Of a DNA stretch of 19,036 nucleotides, positions 1 to 5,321 are shown one piece after another. The notes below the pieces were generated by a model, which had not been told where the DNA came from, did not search any database, and saw only the letters and a list, made by a program, of their open reading frames with translations. This DNA is from Deltaproteobacteria bacterium (lineage in GTDB: Bacteria > Myxococcota > B64-G9): positions 1 through 19,036 of the forward strand of contig JAUVAM010000005.1 of the NCBI GenBank assembly GCA_030591745.1, given 5' to 3'. Made by a program: the position numbers and the translations under genes. Each line of letters starts with the position of its first letter. Position 1 is the stretch's first letter.

Positions 1-1
1 C

Positions 2-910
2 ATGCAGAGCACATGGGTCAAAGCGCTGGTCTATCCTTTGTTCTTCCTGCTCTCAACGGTCTTCTTTCTGATCCAGGGCTTTCCCATTGAGATGATCGGC
101 GAACGCATCAAGCAACAAGCAGAGAGCCAGACGGGCATGAAGCTGAGCTACGCCACCTTGGAGACTTCTTTCCCCAATGGCATTGAGGCCTCCTCGGTCC
201 GACTCATGAAACCCTCCAAGGCGGAAGGTGAACCGGGCTTTTCACTCCTTCTGGAGCGAGTCGAAGCCAGCATCTCTTTGCTTGGCCTCCTGGTCGGCGA
301 TCGCGATGTGAGCATCGATCTGGAACTCTTATCCGGCCGCATCACAGGCGATATCAGCTTGGATGAAGAGAAGCCGGCCATGAATCTGAAACTGACCGCC
401 CTGGACCTGGGCAAGCTACCCATCTGGCAAGATCTCTTGGGTCTGCCGCTTGCGGGCAAGCTCGGTGGCGTAATCGACCTGGAGCTGAACAAGGACGTCA
501 AAAAAACCCAAGGCAAAATCCAACTCAACCTGGAGCAAGCCTCACTCGGCGAAGGCAAGATCAAGGGATTCAACTCACCCAGCATCGCCCTGGGCAAACC
601 CCAAATCGAACTGCTGCTGGACAAAGGAAAAGCGGAGATCAAGACCTTCAAGATCAGCTCGGATGATGCGGAAGCCGACATGGAAGGTTATTTCCTCTTA
701 CAAAAGCAGCTATCAAAAATGACCGCCAAGACCAAGGTGCACTTCAAGCTCTCGGATGCCAAATTCCAAGAGTTCCTAGACAAGATTCCCCCCGAGCTAC
801 AGTCCATGGCCACAAGCCAAGTGAACCGGGCCAAAGGCAAAGACGGCTCCTTCCATTTCAGCCTCATCGGCCGTCTGGATCACCCCCAATTTCGCAGCAT
901 CAAGCAGTGA
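2..910 (+). CDS. gspN: Type II secretion system protein GspN-like
   Basis: 302 residues. The reading frame begins at an ATG one base inside the window, so the true start could lie further left. One hydrophobic helix at about residues 8-28 (WVKALVYPLFFLLSTVFFLI) would anchor the protein in the inner membrane. The rest is a periplasmic, beta-rich region with amphipathic strands (ISLLGLLVGDRDVSIDLELL, GKLGGVIDLELN), matching the deltaproteobacterial GspN family, an AsmA-like accessory of the type II secretion machine. GspN is normally the last gene of a gsp operon, which fits its place here: it ends in a stop at 908-910 and faces an opposing gene. The type II assignment rests on overall pattern and length; an unassigned AsmA/GspN-like envelope protein is the alternative. 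Confidence 0.78.
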   Translation: MQSTWVKALVYPLFFLLSTVFFLIQGFPIEMIGERIKQQAESQTGMKLSYATLETSFPNGIEASSVRLMKPSKAEGEPGFSLLLERVEASISLLGLLVGDRDVSIDLELLSGRITGDISLDEEKPAMNLKLTALDLGKLPIWQDLLGLPLAGKLGGVIDLELNKDVKKTQGKIQLNLEQASLGEGKIKGFNSPSIALGKPQIELLLDKGKAEIKTFKISSDDAEADMEGYFLLQKQLSKMTAKTKVHFKLSDAKFQEFLDKIPPELQSMATSQVNRAKGKDGSFHFSLIGRLDHPQFRSIKQ

Positions 911-936
911 AAAAAAGGCACCCAGAAGGGTGCCTT
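911..936 (-). terminator. Rho-independent terminator of the FHA gene
   Basis: A perfect 7-bp stem, GGCACCC at 917-923 and GGGTGCC at 928-934, has a 4-base loop (AGAA). Read on the minus strand it is followed at once by six Ts (911-916, plus A/T flanks), the classic intrinsic terminator. It lies 28 bases beyond the FHA stop codon and directly abuts the gspN stop. Plus-strand transcripts reach the same stem but meet only two Ts, so it is a strong minus-strand and at best a weak plus-strand terminator. Confidence 0.9.
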
Positions 937-964
937 GAATCCAGTATCACAGTTCAACAAGAAA

Positions 965-1621
965 CTATCTTACGACAAACTTAAACTTCTCATCGCAGAT
1001 GAAAATCTCGTCACCATCCCGGATCTTCATCTTCTCGATACGCTCGCCCTTGTACCAGGTGCCGTTGGCCGAGCCCAAATCTTCGATGAAATAGTCGCCT
1101 CGCTCGCGGGTAATGATGGCGTGTTCACGAGAGACCTTGACCGAGTTGATGACCAGGTCGCACTTTGAAGAGCGACCGATGATGTAGATATCCTTGTCGA
1201 TCTTCTCTGTATCGCCGTCCTCGTTTACGACGAAAAGACCCTTTTTCTGCGGGGGCTCTTTGGCCGTACGAGGTGCTGGACGCGGTGGCCGTTTGGGGGA
1301 GCCCGAAGACGAAGACCGAGCCCCGGCTTCCCGCGTACGACCCTTGGCGAATTTCTGCCCCTTGGGTTTGGACGGCTTGGCCGCCGGCTTGGGTGGTTTG
1401 GACCGAGGCGGAGGGGATGCCTCAAACTCATCCTCACCCGCCGGCGCTTCCATATCCACCGGCGCGGGGGTTACGTAGCCCAACCGGACAGCCATCTCAA
1501 ACATGGCTTGATTAATCAGAACTTCCACTTCCAAGCCCGACTCTTCTGCCAAAGCACCGAAGACATCCCACATCTCGTCGGTGATGGCTACCTGCCGCGG
1601 CCTGCCTGGGGGACCAGCCAT
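965..1621 (-). CDS. FHA-domain protein with N-terminal ribbon-helix-helix-like head
   Basis: 218 residues with three parts. Residues about 8-50 (PRQVAITDEMWDVFGALAEE onward) have the short strand plus two helices pattern of a ribbon-helix-helix DNA-binding fold. Residues about 52-128 are a disordered linker rich in Pro, Lys, Ser and Arg. Residues about 138-218 are a forkhead-associated domain with its usual phosphopeptide-binding blocks: IIGRSSKCDLVI (147-158, R150), SREH (164-167) and DLGSANGTW (181-189). FHA domains bind phosphothreonine, so the protein probably links Ser/Thr kinase signalling to gene control or a protein complex. The ATG at 1621 is backed by a strong ribosome site (GAGGAGG, about 1626-1632). 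The gene stands alone with its own promoter and terminator. DNA binding by the head is inference. Confidence 0.85.
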   Translation of the reverse strand: MAGPPGRPRQVAITDEMWDVFGALAEESGLEVEVLINQAMFEMAVRLGYVTPAPVDMEAPAGEDEFEASPPPRSKPPKPAAKPSKPKGQKFAKGRTREAGARSSSSGSPKRPPRPAPRTAKEPPQKKGLFVVNEDGDTEKIDKDIYIIGRSSKCDLVINSVKVSREHAIITRERGDYFIEDLGSANGTWYKGERIEKMKIRDGDEIFICDEKFKFVVR

Positions 1622-1675
1622 TTCGCCTCCTCGCTAAAAACCGAGGTCTGTCCAGAAGTTGTTCAAAACGTGCCG

Positions 1676-1705
1676 AATATACCAGCACTTAAAGGAATCT
1701 GTCAA
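1676..1705 (-). promoter_or_regulatory. Sigma70-type promoter of the FHA gene
   Basis: On the minus strand TTGACA (1700-1705) is followed after 18 bases by TATATT (1676-1681), close to the sigma70 consensus. Predicted transcription start is near 1669, giving a leader of roughly 48 bases before the ATG at 1621. The -35 box lies at the edge of the repeat array upstream, which suggests regulation from that array. Confidence 0.75.
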
Positions 1706-1866
1706 CTTTGCTACCCTCGCAAAGTAGATGTACCCAACATATTAATCAACAGGTGTTCTTTCGATGGGTACAACTTTGTGTAGCCTCGCAAATTAGCTGT
1801 ACCCAAAGATAGATCACCCAGCATTCTTGCGAAGGGTACAAACTTCCGTTAGATGCAAATTTTCTA
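1703..1866. repeat. About 69-bp imperfect tandem repeats with inverted TGTACCC half-sites
   Basis: Unit A runs about 1703-1770 and unit B about 1771-1838, followed by a partial third unit to about 1866. Both full units open with CAACTTTG (1703, 1771), then CTCGCAAA (1716, 1785), TGTACCCA (1729, 1798), TTCTT and GGGTACA (1766, 1834), all in the same order and near-identical spacing. Inside each unit TGTACCC and GGGTACA form inverted arms about 36 bp apart centre to centre. A further perfect 7-bp dyad, ACTTTGC / GCAAAGT, sits at 1705-1711 and 1719-1725. No convincing reading frame covers the region. It lies directly upstream of the FHA promoter and downstream of the glgC stop, so it may be an operator or activator array, or a structured 3' end of the glgC transcript. 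Confidence 0.75.
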
Positions 1867-1871
1867 AAAAA

Positions 1872-3140
1872 TCAGCAACCTGGCGAGATGGTCGCGCCGG
1901 CCGGTACCGAGGAAGGGAAATCCGATTCCTTGACCCCCGCCTCCACCACCACAGCTGAGCCCAGGCTCAATCCCGCCGGCAAACTTACATCCTTGGCCAC
2001 CACCGTCATGCCGGCCAAGCTGCACTTTTCGTATTGGACGTTGGTCACCTTGGCATCACCTGCCTCGATCCGAACCCCCGCCCCCACTTGTACACCCTTG
2101 TCCAACACGGCCCGGCGCACCACGGCTCCGGCACCCACATGCACTCCGTGCATCAAGATGGAGTCCTCCACCAGCGCCCCGGCCTCCACCACCACGTCGG
2201 GCGACAGAAGCGAACGCCGCACATCGCCGGCGATGCGACAACCGGCGGACACCAGCACGTCTTTGCAGTCAGAACTCGACATAAAACAAGCCGGTGTGCG
2301 ATCCCCATCCTGATGTGTGACATCCTGGGTGCTGATCTGCCAGGCGTCCAAATCCAAACCGCTGGCCCTGTCCAAAGCGTCCATACTCGCCTGAAAATAA
2401 GACGAAATGGTACCCACGTCACGCCAGTATCCGTCGAAGCGATGCGTGATCATGCGCTTCTTGCCGAGCAAGTGGGGCAATACGTCGTGGCCGAAATCAT
2501 TGCCCACACGGGTGGCCACGATCTGTTGCAGGGCCTCTTCCAGGCAGGACCACTCGAACAAATAGATACCCATGGAGGCCAGCCGCGTGTCCGCCTTGGC
2601 CGGTTTCTCCTCGAAACGAGAAATGAAACCCTCCTCGTCGCTCCAAATCATGCCGAAGCGAGAGACGTCCTCGGCGGCCACTTCCATCACCGCGATGCTC
2701 ACGTCGGCCTTCTTGGCCATGTGTTCTTCCAGCATGCGTCGATAATCCATGTGATAAATGTGATCGCCGGACAGGATGAGCACCCGTTCGGGCTTCAAGG
2801 AAGACATGAAATCCATGTTCTGCCAGATGGCGTCCGCGGTACCCTGGTACCAATCCGAATCAGCCTCTCCGGTACGCGGCGGCAAGATGTGCGCACCACG
2901 AAGATGACCATTCAGATTCCAGGCTTCGCCCACCCCGACGTGCTCCATCATGGACAGAGGCTTGTACTGCGTGAGAATCCCCACATGGTCCAGCTCGGCA
3001 TGCATCACGTTGCTCAGCGCGAAATCGATGATGCGGTAAGCGCCACCGAAAGGCACGGCTGGCTTGGCGCGATGCTTGACCAATACGCTCAATCTCGTAC
3101 CGCCACCGCCCGCCAACAACATGACCAGGGGCTTTTTCAT
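1872..3140 (-). CDS. glgC: Glucose-1-phosphate adenylyltransferase (catalytic-type GlgC)
   Basis: 422 residues, the normal size for GlgC, which makes ADP-glucose and pyrophosphate from ATP and glucose-1-phosphate for glycogen synthesis in the cytoplasm. The nucleotidyltransferase domain is intact: GGGGTRL at 11-17, RAKPAVPFGG with K26, YQGTADAIWQN (99-109), SGDHIYHMDY with the catalytic-site Asp (124-133), EEKP (177-180), DFGHDVLP and YWRDVGT (238-244). The C-terminal part shows left-handed beta-helix hexapeptide repeats typical of the family. Its ATG overlaps the stop of the upstream paralogue by 4 bp (ATGA) behind GGAGGTGAG, so translation is coupled. After the stop the minus strand has six Ts (1866-1871) but I see no convincing stem. 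This member is very likely the catalytic subunit. Confidence 0.92.
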   Translation of the reverse strand: MKKPLVMLLAGGGGTRLSVLVKHRAKPAVPFGGAYRIIDFALSNVMHAELDHVGILTQYKPLSMMEHVGVGEAWNLNGHLRGAHILPPRTGEADSDWYQGTADAIWQNMDFMSSLKPERVLILSGDHIYHMDYRRMLEEHMAKKADVSIAVMEVAAEDVSRFGMIWSDEEGFISRFEEKPAKADTRLASMGIYLFEWSCLEEALQQIVATRVGNDFGHDVLPHLLGKKRMITHRFDGYWRDVGTISSYFQASMDALDRASGLDLDAWQISTQDVTHQDGDRTPACFMSSSDCKDVLVSAGCRIAGDVRRSLLSPDVVVEAGALVEDSILMHGVHVGAGAVVRRAVLDKGVQVGAGVRIEAGDAKVTNVQYEKCSLAGMTVVAKDVSLPAGLSLGSAVVVEAGVKESDFPSSVPAGATISPGC

Positions 3141-4423
3141 GCCTCACCTCCTTGGCAACGACCCAGGCAGGTACCCGAGGCAAGCCCTCCCGAAGGCCAG
3201 CTTTCCTCCCGCACCTTCGGCTCCACCACGCAATTGCGGCCCATCACCGCGCCATCGGGCAGATGCACCCTTTTGCCCACCAGGCTCAAGCCCGAGGCCA
3301 AGGCTTCGGGCAGGGCCTCGTTGGGTCCGAGCACTTCACCATGACCCAATTTGGCGCCTGCACCCACCACAACGCCCTTGTCCAGCACCACCCGATCCAG
3401 CACGGCGCCGGCCCGAACATGTACGTCATGCAATAATACGCTGTCCTTCACGATCGCCCCGGCCTCCACCACGACACCTGGACTCAGAACGCTTCGCTCC
3501 ACCCGACCCGCCAGGGTGACACCCTGGCTGACCACCGACTCCTTGCACGAGCCACCAGCCTCAATTCGGCATGGCGGCTGATCGCCCAAGCCCCTCATCC
3601 AAGCCCGGCTGCGCACACCCCAGTCGCCCAAAGAAATGGCCGGCTCATCACCCAAAAGATCCATATGGGCTTCATGATAAGCGTCCACCGTACGCGCATA
3701 ACTCCAATACCCCTCAAGGGGGTGAGCATAAACCTTATCCGAAGCCACCATGGATGGCAGCACCTCGTCGTAAAGCTGCAAGGATCTGCCCGTACGGGCG
3801 TTCTCCTCCAGGCGCGCCTTGAGCACCTCGGTCTTGAACAAATAGATGGTCATCGAAGCCCAAGAGCTGCGTGGTTTGGCTGGTTTTTCCTCATAGCCAC
3901 GCACGCGCATGTCCGCATCCACCTCGGCGAAGCCGAAGCGACCACTTCCCTGCTCGGGATCCACCGATTTGACCACCATGGTCATGTCCGCATCGCAATC
4001 CCTGTGCCGCTCAATCAATGGACGGAAATCCATGTTGTAAATGTGGTCACCGGACAAGACCATCACGTCACGGGGTTTGTGGCGCCTCACATAGCCGAGG
4101 TTCTGGTAAACAGCGTCGGCCGTGCCTCGATACCACTGACTGGAAGCATGATCGGTGAAGGGCGGTAAAATTTTCAATCCCCGTCCCCGCCCCATCATGT
4201 CCCAGGGTTGACCCACCCCCAAATGATCGATCAACGAGGATGAGCGATACATGCTCAAAACACCCACCCGCTCGATACCCGCCCTCATGAGGTTGGACAG
4301 GGCAAAATCGATGATGCGGTATTGCCCGGCAAAGGGCACCGCAGCCTTGGGACGGGCCAGGGTGAGCACGCTCAGCTCGGCCACCCGTCCACCCGCCAAC
4401 ACCATACCGATGATATCCCTCAT
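3137..4423 (-). CDS. Degenerate GlgC paralogue, probable non-catalytic or regulatory subunit
   Basis: 428 residues from the ATG at 4423; a longer frame from a TTG at 4444 is less likely because GAGG lies only 5 bases before the ATG. The protein aligns along its length with the downstream GlgC, sharing YRIIDFALSN, YRGTADAVYQN (98-108), SGDHIYNMDF (124-133), EEKP (178-181) and the C-terminal beta-helix. However, the nucleotide-binding loop reads GGRVAELSVLT (11-21) instead of GGxGxRLxxLT, so the second loop Gly and the conserved Arg are gone. YWRDVGT has become YWSYART (239-245), and the DFG block is replaced by LQLYDE. This resembles the GlgC/GlgD pairs of Firmicutes, where GlgD lacks catalytic residues and tunes the partner. 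A changed sugar specificity is an alternative. Confidence 0.85.
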   Translation of the reverse strand: MRDIIGMVLAGGRVAELSVLTLARPKAAVPFAGQYRIIDFALSNLMRAGIERVGVLSMYRSSSLIDHLGVGQPWDMMGRGRGLKILPPFTDHASSQWYRGTADAVYQNLGYVRRHKPRDVMVLSGDHIYNMDFRPLIERHRDCDADMTMVVKSVDPEQGSGRFGFAEVDADMRVRGYEEKPAKPRSSWASMTIYLFKTEVLKARLEENARTGRSLQLYDEVLPSMVASDKVYAHPLEGYWSYARTVDAYHEAHMDLLGDEPAISLGDWGVRSRAWMRGLGDQPPCRIEAGGSCKESVVSQGVTLAGRVERSVLSPGVVVEAGAIVKDSVLLHDVHVRAGAVLDRVVLDKGVVVGAGAKLGHGEVLGPNEALPEALASGLSLVGKRVHLPDGAVMGRNCVVEPKVREESWPSGGLASGTCLGRCQGGEA

Positions 4424-4430
4424 ACAGACC

Positions 4431-4664
4431 TCAGCCGCCGCCAAAGCGGATTGATTGATTGCACCGGGGGCATCGGGGGGCGTGTCGACTGACCTGACCC
4501 GTCCAAGTGCAGTTGGTACAGCGTGCCAGCTTGTGCATGGGACTGGGCTTGGCGGAATGGAACATACGGCTGATAAAACCCGAAACGACCATAACCCCCA
4601 CGCCGATGCCCGCGTACATCAAAAGCTGCTTTAAGGTCAAACCCGCAATCACCACGGAGTCCAT
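4431..4664 (-). CDS. Small membrane protein with C-terminal zinc ribbon
   Basis: 77 residues from the ATG at 4664, chosen over the in-frame ATG at 4721 because GGAGG lies 7 bases upstream. One membrane helix spans about residues 13-32 (QLLMYAGIGVGVMVVSGFI). The tail has CTNC (49-52) and CPRC (65-68), a typical four-cysteine zinc ribbon, in the form CxxC-x12-CxxC. Its stop (4431-4433) overlaps the ribosome site of the degenerate glgC 7 bases downstream, so it is probably the first gene of the glgC operon. I do not recognise a named family. A link with glycogen synthesis is inferred from position only. Confidence 0.7.
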   Translation of the reverse strand: MDSVVIAGLTLKQLLMYAGIGVGVMVVSGFISRMFHSAKPSPMHKLARCTNCTWTGQVSRHAPRCPRCNQSIRFGGG

Positions 4665-4687
4665 TTGCCCGCCTCCGGAACCAAATA

Positions 4688-4717
4688 TTGTTAGCTTATA
4701 GGAACCTGCGTTATCAT
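4688..4717 (+). promoter_or_regulatory. Possible promoter of the small lipoprotein gene
   Basis: TTGTTA (4688-4693), an 18-base spacer, then TATCAT (4712-4717). This would start transcription near 4724, about 48 bases before the ATG at 4772. The segment lies between divergent genes, and the promoter of the opposite zinc-ribbon/glgC operon must also be nearby, but I could not place it with a good -35. Confidence 0.4.
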
Positions 4718-4771
4718 ACACTGAGCCGACAAAAAGGAAACCCCCTTTCCGAACCCGGAAGCGAAGGAAAC

Positions 4772-5245
4772 ATGGAATCCAGACGCTATGTTAGCCTCCT
4801 TACACTCTCGTTGCTTCTCGCCGTATGTTCAGGCTGCGGCCCCAGCCTGAGCGAACGCTTCGCCCGCATGCCCGATGCAGACCAGGAGCTCTACGCTCGA
4901 AGCAAGCAATTCATGACGGATCGGCAGCAGGAAGCCTTTCTGAACCTCCCCGACGGCGAAACGCGAGCCGGCTTTGTGAAAGACCTGAAGATCCCGGAAC
5001 GCCTGAGCAAATTCCCCCCCCATGAGCAAGAAGCCATCCTGGGCGGACGGGTTGTGCCAGGCATGGGCAGCGAGGCCGTACTCTTAAGCTGGGGCCGGCC
5101 TGAGCGCATCGAGCGCAAAAGCAAAGACGGTGTGGAATTGGCCTGTTGGATCTTTCAACGCCCCGGCCCCGAGCACCGCGTGGTCACAACCCGAGTCCAT
5201 TTCATGGAAGGCCGGGTTGAAGATGTGGTCTTCGAGCGAGATTGA
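4772..5245 (+). CDS. Small lipoprotein of unknown function
   Basis: 157 residues from the ATG at 4772, preferred over an in-frame ATG at 4688 because AAGGA sits 4 bases upstream and a signal peptide follows directly. A basic start (MESRR), a hydrophobic core (LLTLSLLLAV) and cysteines 19 and 22 suggest a lipoprotein; VCSGC is the likelier cleavage site. The mature protein is mostly helical at first and ends in a compact piece (WGRPERIERKSKDG, then WIF and a C-terminal strand with VHFMEGRVEDVVF). That end resembles the BamE/SmpA style of small outer-membrane lipoprotein domain, but the match is weak. The gene ends on a TGA inside the -35 box of the next gene's promoter. Confidence 0.7.
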   Translation: MESRRYVSLLTLSLLLAVCSGCGPSLSERFARMPDADQELYARSKQFMTDRQQEAFLNLPDGETRAGFVKDLKIPERLSKFPPHEQEAILGGRVVPGMGSEAVLLSWGRPERIERKSKDGVELACWIFQRPGPEHRVVTTRVHFMEGRVEDVVFERD

Positions 5246-5271
5246 CAAGCCTGACCCCGGGCCGCCATAAT
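5242..5271 (+). promoter_or_regulatory. Sigma70-type promoter of the MopE-repeat lipoprotein
   Basis: TTGACA (5242-5247), an 18-base spacer, and CATAAT (5266-5271). Expected start near 5278 and leader of about 44 bases to the ATG at 5322. The -35 overlaps the stop codon of the preceding gene. The -10 hexamer lies mostly in the 6-base loop of a GC-rich inverted repeat, CCGCC (5262-5266) and GGCGG (5273-5277), so the same DNA may form a hairpin in read-through transcripts. Confidence 0.68.
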
Positions 5272-5321
5272 AGGCGGATTGTGTAACGTAACCCGACGAT
5301 TTGCAACGAGGAGCCACGTCG

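Noticed and set aside
1703..1866. Integron attC site or CRISPR-like array
   Set aside because: One ACCCAAC and one GTTAGAT fit the loose core patterns, but they do not pair with each other in the attC layout and no gene cassette or integrase is near. For CRISPR the units are too few and imperfect, with no spacer pattern.
2034..3344. A 436-codon open frame on the plus strand opposite the glgC genes
   Set aside because: It is a shadow of GC-rich coding DNA. The minus-strand frames give clear GlgC motifs, while this frame shows no family pattern, is rich in His/Gln/Arg and lacks a ribosome site.
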